Shown here: piece by piece, positions 13,462 through 23,335 of the stretch
How the letters are laid out: each line of letters begins with the position of its first letter
Numbering within the stretch: position 1 is the stretch's first letter
Assembly (NCBI GenBank): GCA_031763025.1
Contig: JASSKH010000020.1
Coordinates: forward strand, 1,240,001-1,304,000
Reading direction: 5' to 3'
DNA length: 64,000 bases
Source: Macrocystis pyrifera
Taxonomy: Eukaryota > Sar > Phaeophyceae > Laminariales > Laminariaceae
Position numbers and translations under genes: made by a program
The notes under the pieces: generated by a model
Database searches by the model: none
Told to the model about the DNA's origin: nothing
The model's input: the letters and a program-made list of their open reading frames with translations, nothing else

Positions 13462-15342
13462 TCAACGAAGGATTGAATTTGTCAATAGAGTGATAGGGAT
13501 CTGGTGGGGTGTGAGGAGCTCAGGAATGAGCGAGAGGAGGAGCTGATGTTGTGAATCAGGAGGATCATGAACTGAACGTGGTGGAGGGACACCTGGCACA
13601 GAAGCAGCAGCCGCAGCAGCATCAAGATCACCTTTAGCAAGGTTCACCGGCGTCGACTTCCCCCGTGCCGTGGCCACGTCCATCGCCACGTGCGAGCGGA
13701 AAGGGATGCCCAGCTGTCGGTAGGAGGAATCTGCGGGATAGTAGCTTCGGGGAAGACGCCCGGTTTTGGCCAATGAGGGCTGATGGTCGGTGTGGCACTC
13801 GACGACGTCGAGCAGGATGGGAGCGCGTACGGGAGAGTAGGCGTTGGTACTGATTGGCCCCATGGATGCTTTGTGGGCTGGGGCACGGAGAAGGCACGTC
13901 GACACCTTGCTGGGCCGAGGAGGACAAGGGGTAGTCAAAGGCCGGGCACCTTGCCCACCATCAACCCCCGATGGTCCAAATCCTTGTCCTCCCAACCTTG
14001 CATTCCCTCACCCTCAGCTGGCAGGCTACTAGAACTATCTGATTTGAAACGTGCCTGTCTGTGTGGTAGAAGTAGCGTGGTCCGGGAGGGATGCTGTCGG
14101 GACCTGCAGTGGGTCGGCTTGGGATGGGCTCGTCCTGCTGCTAGGTCCTTCGCCGTGGGCTTGGGCACACTCCTTCGTGCTTTCTTCGTCTTCTGAGGTC
14201 GCGGTGGCATGCTCCATTGCCTCTGCGCGCTTTTCGTCTCGAGCTTCCCGTATCGCTTTCACAACGTAGTCTTCAGTCGCTTCACGGTCTTCCACAGACA
14301 GCGTCGGGAACGCGGACAATAATTTCACTGCATACCCTGCCTCCGTTTTTTCGCTCGACGAAATCGCAGTCAAGTGCGTTTCTCTTGATGGTGGGGCATT
14401 GCTACCCTGGACTGGTCCTCCTTTCCCATCTGTTCTAACTTCTACTTGCTGTGCGTAATCAAATTCGGCCGGGTCTCGCTGAATGGCATGTTGTTGCTGC
14501 TGCTCCTGCTGGAAGTGGTCTTGCGGGTAGTAGTGGTCTCTGTAGTGCTGTTATGGTAATACTCCTGCTGCTGCTGCGGGTAGTATTCTGACGGGTAGTA
14601 GTGATCGCTGTGCTGCTGATGCTGGTGGTACTGCTGCTGCTGCGGGCAGTACTCTGACGGGTCGCAGTGGTCGCTACGGAGGCTGAATTGCTGCTGCTGA
14701 TGATACTGGTGATACCGTTGCTGCTGATGATAACGTTGCTGGTACTGGTGATAACGTTGCTGCTCTACTGCTGCTGATGCTGTTTCCTTGGCTCCTTCTG
14801 CTGCTGCTTCTACTGCTGCTGTTTATCGTATTTCGCCATAGCGTCGAGATACCGCAATTATTAGGCAGTGCAATACCCTACCCGGGCGGCTGCCTTTTCC
14901 TCGCTGGTCATCCCATCAGGCCATTTTTGCTTCGCGAGTATGGCTTTTATCCAAGGAATGTCTAGGGCATCAGCAGCCACCGCAAACCCCATTATCGCAA
15001 ACTCTCACAAGGTCTCTCTCAGCGCGGTAACTAGTAGCGGTTCAACCCTAAGTTCACCCTCCCGCACGAGCTACCATGACTTACAACTCGCGCTAGCGTA
15101 AGGGGATAACTCGTGCGCCGGGCGATGCGCCGCTCAACCTTGCCATGAGGCGCGGGACCAAAAGAAGAGATGGTGTTCTAGAGCCTCAATTAAAGTTGTC
15201 GACGAGTTGTCAGGTCAAGGGGCCTCTTACCCCTATTCCCCGTGACCCTCAAAATCAATCCAAATATATTTTTATGCAACCTATTCGGGAAAGAACAAAA
15301 CCCACCGCATATGCCCCTTGGACAATTTGCAGCTACATACCT
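13462..15342 (-). mobile_element. 5' piece of a Copia-family element, gag region (fossil)
   Basis: On the minus strand the end repeat (about 15342-15105) leads through a CAG-rich stretch into a gag-like region (14373-14035) whose LSVEDRE, PLQVPTASLPD and TGTFQI segments match the gag of the 33-kb element, then into a proline/alanine-rich region. Parts seen: end repeat, leader, gag. It is broken in several places. Compared with the 33-kb element, a CAG-rich block lies before rather than after the gag start. Related to, but diverged from, the other copies, so probably an older insertion. Confidence 0.7.
14484..14832. repeat. CTG/CAG-rich low-complexity tract
   Basis: Imperfect runs of CTGCTG with GGTAGT, GGTGATA and ACGTTGCTG interruptions, glutamine-like when read on the minus strand. 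Lies inside the Copia fragment and parallels the CAG tract of the 33-kb element. Confidence 0.75.
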
Positions 15343-15884
15343 GGTAAATCACACTTATCAGGCAGTCAGAATACATCAGACATTGGCGCGACTGTGAACA
15401 ACTGCTATGTCTTACATGCAGGACAAACTAAGGGCATTAAATTGGATCAAGTTCCGAAACTACCAGCGCACACAAGTTGATGACGATTACCATTATCTTA
15501 GTGCGCGAGTTTCCGTTAATAGCGACACATATATAATGTCGCCTTCAAATGAGTGTGACAGCGTATGGTCTCCACGACATGATGATATCGGTTCACATTA
15601 CCACATACATTCAGAACATGACATGCCTGGTGCCTGGTACATATTTAATAACTTGTTGCGTTCCGAAAGATAAAATCTCATTCTCATCGGAAAGTCAATT
15701 CTCAATTACGAAAATCGGGTACGAGATTGTGTACAACACAGTAACCATCGCCATCCACCACAATAGATTATTGGACGCGCTTCGAAAATGGACTATTGCC
15801 TCGCGTATATCGTGGGGTGAGTGCAAGATATCCTCGAGATGGCTTTCGATGAACAGCTTGTACAACCAATTATGGCCGGTAATA

Positions 15885-16050
15885 GCCATGGATAGAAATC
15901 TCGTCGTACAATCTATTGTGGTTGGCAATGGCCGTCGATAGACTTCTTGCATGGTCTCTTGTGGTCACCAGTGGTTATCGATAGACATCTCGCGCGATCT
16001 ATCGTGGCCAGCAATGGCCATCGATCGACATCTCGCACATTCTGTTGTGA
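15885..16050. repeat. 43-bp degenerate tandem repeat
   Basis: Three clear 43-bp units in a row, each carrying a variant of ATGGCCATCGATAGACATCT followed by a TCTATTGTGG-like end, with weaker flanking units from about 15740 to 16180. Each unit contains an ATCGAT-type palindrome. No coding frame runs through it. Confidence 0.75.
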
Positions 16051-17251
16051 CCTGCAGTAATGGCTATCGACGGACAAGGTTCACCATCTATTAGGTACCT
16101 TGTATTGTGTTCGACAATGTCTATCGATCGACGATATCACCACTATTGTCGCCGACATTATCTTTCGATAGATACCTTTCACAACCCATTGTCTCAGACA
16201 ATATACATCAATATATTGCCCCCCCCGTCTACTGCGGAAGCAGACTATTCGTAATTGTTGTGTCCATTGCCCAGAGTGTAGCACACACCCACAAGCTCTG
16301 TCGACGGGTAGAAGAAACGGTTTATAGTGGAGAAATCAACAAGACTGACAACTCACGACTTGTACTGTCAGCAGTGTGTCGTTTTTTCCTTTATGTACAA
16401 CATGTATACATTTTATGGTTTCACTCGCTGTTTTGCTCTGCACAAATCCGCCACCATATGAGAACAACAGGTACCTACTCTATATACTCGAAAACACTCC
16501 AAACGTAGGTAAAAAAAGCAACACATATGAAACTTGGGCACGTACCACCTTCGGGGAAGAAAGACGTTTCGCACTGCTTTCATTTTTTTGTCATGACTTC
16601 CGCGTCTATTATGCAATAAAAAAAAATTGCCAAAATAAAAACACACAAAAGGGGGCATTTGTTTTTCGTCGGTGTCCCCGGTTTATGACTGTCAAGGCTG
16701 TCTGTGTAATGGGATAGAAGTGCCGTCTCCTAACACTTTTTGCTCTGTACCGCAGTTTTTAGTGTAGTCTTGATTTCACACACATGTTTCTCTCATTTCA
16801 TATTTTCTTGTTTTGCTTGTTGCGGAAAGGACAGCGGAGGAAGTCATGTCATTACTGGAAGTTTGTTGTGCTGTTTCGTACCGAGTAATGTATCATATTT
16901 ACGTAATATACGTACCTGGGATGAACCTTACGTATGGTACTCGTACCTGAACCAAATTTCACCTCTGCTCAACGTTTCAAAACAAGTGTAAAGACCAAAC
17001 ACCATACCAGGTATTCATTATATTTCGGGTATTAAAATATTACTGTCCAATTACTGTCCCATTGCTGTTTTGCAACATCGCACGGGAGAAATGCTTGAGG
17101 GGATTCAAAATCACCCCATCTATATTACAATTACAGTGGTATTTATTCGTTGCAAGCATTAATTATGTACCGAATATCACGAGTATCCTTCTTCAAACGG
17201 CACATGCCGGGTAGCTTACGTATACGTAAAGCAAAGCCTGAACATCAGTTA
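16051..17251. other. No gene recognised
   Basis: AT-rich sequence with short frames and A-tracts (near 16615). The stretch 15343-15884 is likewise featureless apart from weak tandem units at its right edge. Confidence 0.4.
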
Positions 17252-18213
17252 TTACTGGTGGCACAATCTTGCACTTTGCCCAATCACACACATCAAACCG
17301 CTTGAGGCTCTCCTCCCCAGCTTTCCTACCTGTTCTAAAGGCACTATCCCGTCGCTCCTATACAGGTAGTTTTTGTGGAGACTTGCCGGCCCCCGCTTTG
17401 CGGGCGTGCCTGTGCAGTGCTTAGTAATCAACTTCCAGCCTACGGTGGACGCACTCCTGGGACGTCTTCTTTCACTGCTTCGAGTTCTCCTGTGGCGCGG
17501 TAACGCCAAGGCAAGCAGGATGTTCGACCGCCCCCCCCTCAGCGCTGCGGATATCTACCATATCTTGATCATAAATATTTACTGTTCGGTAAGATACCCT
17601 CCCCACACAACCACCTTCGAAACCCCCCTCCTTAACGGCGGCAACGCCCGACCCAGGGCCCTCCAGCGGAAGAGCTGGAATAGGTACTACGTCACCGGCT
17701 AAATCTTCGAACTCGATTGCTGTTTCGGCTCCTAGCAAATATTTACGCAATTCCTCTTGCGACCGCTGAATTGACATTATCGTGAGCGTGGTGTTTGCGC
17801 GTTGCTTACACACGTCGAAATACGTTTCGAGGTCTACGGAGGCTTTCCTGTACACCCGCTCCCAACCCAAATCCCCAGACACGTTTTTGGAACAGTAAGC
17901 ATCCCACGCAACCGCCTACATATCAAAGTTGATGCGCTGAAACTGCTGCAATCGTTCGCTTGGATCGCGTAGCCGGAAATAGTTGTCGACGAGCTCGCTG
18001 GCAAATTTCCGCTTCTCTACTCCACTGTGAACGGATAATGTTGATATGCCAGGTTGCATCATACATGCGTACTGCTTCGCGGTGCACGTGTGTTACGGCA
18101 GGGTTACGGTACTCTCAACTGTTTCTTCCCCACCCAAAATATCTGCCGGCAAGTCTCTACTGGGCGGGTCCTCCTCTGCTACGCTCTCACCGCCATGAGA
18201 GTTCCACGGGCGT

Positions 18214-18465
18214 TCAGAAAGCCCGCTCTAACACCAGAATCTTCCACGTCAAGCACAGACGCTTGTCCGGGTAGCTGGCCGTGTCACGCTTGATTTTCCA
18301 TACATCATACTGGTCGTAAAAGCCTTCAAGACTTGGCCGCAAACCTCTATTTTTCACGACCATCGTGACGTTCCACCGGTAGTTGAACTCGAGCAGAATA
18401 GTGTTGGCCATGGCAGGAGATGCACAACACGACGACAGCAGAGTGCTGAGGTAGCGATGGTAACC
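18214..18465 (-). pseudogene. Part: C-terminal YHRYL...YRWN domain
   Basis: Begins right after the intron acceptor with GYHRYLSTLLSSCCASPAMA, then LLEFNYRWN and FYDQYDVWKIK. The Tyr/His and Arg-Trp-Asn motifs are those of the terminal domain of exonuclease-carrying transposase proteins as I recall them. The remaining C-terminal pieces (DNYFRLRDPSERLQQFQR, ~17970; GWERVYRKASVDLETYF, ~17850) lie in other frames downstream. Confidence 0.65.
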
Positions 18466-18749
18466 CTGCAACGAGGAAGAAAACTGGAGGACGAGAGGGG
18501 TTTTTTTTTTTTATATCTTTGTAAGTCAACGCGATTGCGTAAAACCCCACAAAGCGCACGATGAACAGTAAAGCATGAAATAGTACAGAAAATAACACAC
18601 AGCGGTAGATCGGTATGACAGGTCGGTGCGACAAATAATTCATGGTACGCCAGAGCATTCAGGTATGGTGCACGCAACCAATGACGCTAATATCATACGA
18701 TATTTGATTTTAGTACGCATCAACCTACGTTCGCCAGACATCAATCCAC
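18466..18749 (-). other. Spliceosomal intron in the C-terminal domain
   Basis: The donor is ACTGAT followed by GTGGAT. The acceptor is TTTTCTTCCTCGTTGCAG followed by GGTTAC. The join is phase 0 and gives GTSSTD-GYHRYL, the conserved 'RGTSS.EGYH' junction of this protein type as I remember it. Length 284 bp, containing a T-rich strand near the acceptor. Confidence 0.8.
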
Positions 18750-20417
18750 ATCAGTGCTGCTGGTCCCTGCGACACATCGCCGAGTAGTGACTCCAGCTGC
18801 TGTCGTGCCCGTCGTATTATCGAGCGGGACGCCTTCGGGATTGCCCAAGAACCCATTGAAAATGTGGAGCAGCTCGGTAGCTGCCTCCGCTTCTCCCGAT
18901 TTCCATTAGACAACGTGTTTGAACTTGTTGATCATTAAATCATACCGCTTCAACAAGTGCTTCTGTTCGGGCAGGACGCGACGGTGATGGGGCAAGACGG
19001 TTGTCAAGATGTTTGCCCTGAGCTGTTGCACGTCTCCGGTGCCATACCTACATATTCAAGAGCTCTCTCTGCCTGCCACCGCCGCCGTACGTAGGCAACA
19101 CGGGTTGTACTGTTAGAAGCAGGATCCGACACAAGGGTGGTGTATCAGTTATGTAGGCATACTACTGTAGATCTGACAAACTTCATCCTTCCTATCCTAC
19201 GCATCAGGAAGAACACCAACAAGAAGTTACCTCGCCCACATGATGCCGATTAACGATGAAAAACGCGTCTTTCAATCGTGCCATGAAGGTCTTAAAGGCG
19301 CGTGACGTTTCGCCAATCTCGAGACACGCTGGAGCCCATGAAAGAGATCCAGACGTACCACGATCGTGCGTATCGTCGGTTCCTGCCCCAAGTGAGGAAG
19401 AACAACGGTTAAAAGGAGCAGGGTCGTAGCAGGGGAAATTGCGGTAGCAGAAAAATACGGTAGCCGGGGAGTCACACAAGGTGTCTTTGGACCAACGGAT
19501 GTTCAAAATATCATCGACATTGACAGGCCGTTGACAACCATGTTTATTTCTGATTGTGCTCTGCTCACATGCTCCAAGTCGATATATCTATCTTTATGTG
19601 CCGTTCTGTCGTTGGCCTCTCCAGGCGCGCCTCTTGTAAATCTATCGGAGTGATGCCAAACACAACATCGTTCTCGCCCTCCTCAAAACCTTCGTAGGAG
19701 CACGGAACGAACGAAACAAAACAAAGAAATGAACCAACGTCGAAAATTTACACCGCTAAACCGACCCCAAGAAAACGGTTAAACGTTCGCGACAAACATA
19801 CGAAAATACGAATATACTTGATTCTTTACGTATGAATTGTGCGTTAACAGCACACGAACTAGCTGCGACAGACAGTCGCAGAAACATCTTACCTGCAGGG
19901 CACACTAGGCGTCCAGGTTGTGGAGCGGCAAAGAATTCGGCGTCGTCGTAGTAGGCCGAACTTGCGTTTACGCCCGAAGTTGCCGGTGCCAAGGGAGGCG
20001 CCTTCAGTCTGATTCCCAGAGAACGTGGACGACGATGTCCTAAATAGCAAGCCCACCGCCATTGTAAAATTATTTCAGAGTCAGGAAAGGGTCGTCAACC
20101 GAGGGTGGTGGCGTGGCACGTTTTGTCAGGGGCGAATGCGGCGGGGACAAGCGCCTCTTTCACCACAACCAAAGCTCCCGTAGCCCGCCGTTGACCGCCC
20201 ATACGTAAACCTGACCCCTACTGCCAGAGAAGTCCTCTGGCCGCCTCGTCGTCCTGCACGAATCTGACACTGATGCAACTGGCGTGGTTATTGCTGCCGT
20301 ACCTGTAAGATAATTTATTGTTGAGACAGCAGTCCAACCGTTGTGGGAGTGGGTCCATGTCGAATGAGATCCGTCTACTGTAGCAATCGTATGCATACCA
20401 AGAAATACACAACCGGT

Positions 20418-21300
20418 CTATGAGTGCCGCATGTACACGTTTGTGTCCGACTCCAAACGGTTACGAGCAGGACCCCCACGTATCGCATACTTCAGCTTCT
20501 CAATCATCTGGTACGCCAGAACAGAGGCGTACGCATGCACGTTACATGTGAAGTCACAGACGGTATTACAATACAAAATCAAGCGGATGGCAGCCGATGG
20601 TATGACGGACCGAGCACGAACATCGAAAACATATAATGCGCAGACGGACACGATCAATACCATCACGGGGTCGGGTTTTTTTTTTTGCCTGTTGGGGGGT
20701 GAGTTGATGGCTGCTCCACTGAGACAAGTAATTGGCCAGGTATTTTCTCTACGCTTTATCGATGAAAGCAGCCACCACACCGGCCAGCGAGTAAGATGGC
20801 GTCTCTATCAAACAGTGGCTCGGTGAGTCCTTGAGTCCACAGTATTTACAACCTCAACGTTGTAGTCTCGAAACAGACCAGAAGCGTCCAAATTGACGTT
20901 GACACTGACCTGGAGGAATACGACATGGAACAGTTGCGTCAAAGGAGTTTGTAAAGAGTTTGGAAGCGCAATTAACGTTTTCTTTATTTTTGCTCAAGCA
21001 GATTCCGCATTCTTTACTGCCACAAGACGCAAACGCACCTTCTTGATTTCAGGATTCTCCAGAAACAGTTGCAAATATACGGGGAAAACTGGGATATTTT
21101 GCTTGCGTTTCATATGAAACCAGGCCACAGTGCCATAAGGAAGCGAAACTTGAACAGTCGACACAGGGTTTAGTGTCTTGCCGCCAAGCAATGGATCCCA
21201 CTCGCAGTCTAAACGCACGACGTTCCACTGCAACCCGCAGCCTCGGACGAGCTCGGCGATCTTCAACCTGACGGTCTTGGGTCCGAATACGTACCCTCCT
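20418..21300 (-). pseudogene. Part: DEDDy 3'-5' exonuclease domain
   Basis: ExoI is VVRLDCEW (Asp and Glu present), followed by FLENPEIKK. Across a 129-bp intron comes VNVNLDASGLFRDY (ExoII, Asp present), then SLAGVVAAFIDKA, YLSQWSSHQLTPQQ and an ExoIII region HAYASVLAYQMIEK. Where WRN-type enzymes have Asp (YAA.DAYAS) this copy has His (codon 20537-20535). The enzyme class removes nucleotides from DNA 3' ends with two metal ions. A TAG (20751-20749) and a frame change after the ExoII part make activity of this copy unlikely. A fused exonuclease downstream of a transposase core is the unusual feature. Confidence 0.75.
20910..21038 (-). other. Spliceosomal intron in the exonuclease domain
   Basis: The donor is AAG followed by GTGCGT (21039/21038). 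The acceptor follows TTCCATGTCGTATTCCTCCAG (exon resumes at 20909). The splice joins PEIKK to VSVNVNLD, restoring the expected exonuclease motif spacing in phase 0, while reading through gives unrelated residues and a stop. Length 129 bp. Confidence 0.75.
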
Positions 21301-21987
21301 TGCTTTGGAGAGGGGAACGTTCAGTCCCGCAAAGTTTCGCTCCCTACGTGGATCTACTCCATCGCCAGCCCCAGCGTAGTACAACCGGTTACGAGTATCC
21401 GGCTCGATCTCCTTGAACATGGCGAGAAGCATGCTCCGATCCTCGCAACAGTGGTTTGGAAATAGAAATATTCCCACGAAATAGTACCGAGCGGGAACGA
21501 TTCGGAAACAGCGTACGAATTTGCCGACTGCTAATCACACGTCACGAAATCTGAAGGTGGAAATGTGGTGAGCTTAATATATATTTTACCAATCGGCCGG
21601 AGGATAAAAAAAACGAAAGCAAATCAAAGTGAACACACCGAAACTACTCTGACCGACTGATACATCTGAATAACACAGCCGGTAGATCAAAACCGTGGAC
21701 ACGGAATCGTTTGATGAACAACATCTTCAGGTCTTTACAGAGGTCAGAAATTGACGCAGTCTTAATGTCCTTCGAAAATGCTACCTACAGCATGCAAGAC
21801 GCGAGGTGAAGCTTATCAGATTGGCATATACTACAAGCACTGAGCAAGGAGGGCAACGCGACAGCGTCTGTGCCTGAATTCCTCGAGCTTCTTATTTACC
21901 TGGTATACCGGTATATATTAATCTTGCGCGTCGAACCTACTGCACAGCGCTGTGCTGAAAGGCATGCGCGACCTCATTTCAACCCAC

Positions 21988-22209
21988 CTGGTCGTACTCG
22001 TTCATGATGATGAATATTCCATGTACAGGGCGCGCTCGTTTCCCGTCCGGCCCTGTCGACAACTGAATGACCTTCGCACTCTTGAAGGACGCGTCGCCTG
22101 CCAACACGTGGCCGTCTATCTGTTGTGCTCACCTTTGAAGATTCAGCTCACGCATACACGTGCGCTCCGCGTCCTGACATGTGATCATTGCGAGCGGAAC
22201 AGAACAGAA
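21988..22209 (-). pseudogene. Part: DDE-like transposase core, first acidic motif
   Basis: The frame reads QIDGHVLAGDASFKSAK, then GKRARPVHGIFIIMNEYDQ, matching the 'D.TFK..K ... NE' motif of RNase H-fold transposases; the Asp of AGDAS is the likely first catalytic acid. The exon ends at CAG followed by GTGGGT at 21987, a good donor. A TGA (22131-22129) interrupts the same frame just upstream. A likely earlier piece (YLPVIWDKWPSKIPVV) lies at 22384-22299. Confidence 0.6.
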
Positions 22210-22984
22210 GTCACTTGGTGTTGATACTGCTTCAGTCGTTTTCGTTCTCTCACACAGTCTGGCGGCGCCATTCTCAAGCCATGGCAAGAGCTCGTTGTTC
22301 ACACACAAACAACTGGAATTTTGCTAGGCCACTTGTCCCAGATGACCGGTAGGTATTGCTCCGAAGGGAAGCTGCCGTTGAAGCCCGAACGACTGTCGAA
22401 CACTCCAACGCACCAGGGGAATAACCGCTATCAAAGCCCGAGCAAAACTCCTCGCGTCGCTGTCGACGGGGGCTTGCTAACGCGACGTATGTACGGTTTC
22501 GATGATTGTACGTCGTCATGTATGCCTGGCGAATGAAATTCGCTGTGGCCGACAAGCGTTTGCCAGCGACACGGTCGCCTCAAAAGGGATGTACCAGGGT
22601 CTTTCTTACGGCGTTCTTGTTAAAATAAACAAAAATAGTTTCCTTCGAAATCATTCATTTCAGCAAAACACTCAGCATCTCACACATAGAAAGAAGCGAT
22701 GCATCCGGTGGGATCGTCGGCCGACTTCCTCTTGTTGGCGGCGCTGCATTGGTTTTATTTATTCCTACCAGGTGCGAGAGCGAAGATGCAAGGATACATT
22801 CGAGTGCATACATTAACATTGCAGACGTTTTGCGACTTGCAACAACACCCAACATAAGTCGTGACATGACACGCAACAGTTTCAATTCTAAGTGTTGAGT
22901 GTTACTCAGTGTATATACGACGCAGCGAATTACGGCAGTAGGAGTCGACACGTCCAGGGAGATGAGCATCCAAGGCATACGAAA

Positions 22985-23335
22985 CTATCCGAACTTGGCA
23001 TGAGAACGGCCAATTTTGCACCTGAATCCGATCATGTACTCGACATCCTCCTCCAAGAAGACTCGACGTGGCTGAGCAGAATTGCAACCATCAGGCTGTC
23101 CGTAGTCCGCACAATTCGCACACGGTATACGGTCGATTCCCGGCCGAACGTATTCAGGTACCCACACAAAAACCTTCTTGAAATGAAACGATTCCACGGA
23201 AGGAAAAAATGACTCAAACATCACGATTGAACAACGCTTAGTGCGGTTTTGTTGCAAATGCCAGCAAGGATGTGGAAGGATATCCTCAATATTTACACAA
23301 GGGCCAACAGCTCGAAAGACGCTCGAGCAAAACAC
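22985..23335 (-). pseudogene. Part: N-terminal Cys-rich (DUF6729-like) domain
   Basis: A 116-residue frame. Residues 51-75 (HFKKVFVWVPE ... RIPCANC) and 84-106 (a Cys, then PRRVFLEEDVEYMIGFRC) give a C-x2-C, C, C pattern typical of a small zinc-binding module before a transposase core. After GFR comes a GTGCAAAA that could be a donor, followed by non-matching residues, so the exon probably ends there. Confidence 0.6.

Larger units (their letters stand above)
17252..23335 (-). pseudogene. Transposase-exonuclease gene with introns, decayed
   Basis: Minus-strand segments, in order, give: a Cys-rich N-terminal domain (23335-22985); a DDE-like transposase core (GHVLAGDASFKSAK ... GIFIIMNEYDQ, 22209-21988; then 21784-21646 and NHCCEDRSMLLAMFKEI near 21450); a WRN/EXD2-like DEDDy 3'-5' exonuclease (21300-20418); and a C-terminal region with LDLFHGLQRVSRLAK (~19340), FMARLKDAFFIVNR (~19270), LHIFNGFLGNPEGVPLD (~18860), GTSSTD joined to GYHRYL, then YRWN (18470-18380) and acidic tail pieces to 17252. 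I recall this order from multi-copy proteins of algae, fungi and animals annotated as exonuclease/DUF6729 proteins. Role by inference: a DNA transposon's transposase with a fused exonuclease. Two introns can be placed. In-frame stops (22131-22129 TGA, 20751-20749 TAG, 18908-18906 TAA) and frame changes show decay. The true start is unknown, perhaps in the Gly/Asp-rich frame at 24.0 kb. Transposon superfamily not assigned. Confidence 0.7.

Noticed and set aside
15885-16050. CRISPR-like array
   Set aside because: Units are directly abutting 43-bp degenerate tandem repeats with no spacers; eukaryotic context.
20418-20780. PiggyBac-like transposase on the minus strand
   Set aside because: The resemblance was superficial; the segment fits the ExoIII end of the exonuclease domain in the right order after ExoI and ExoII.
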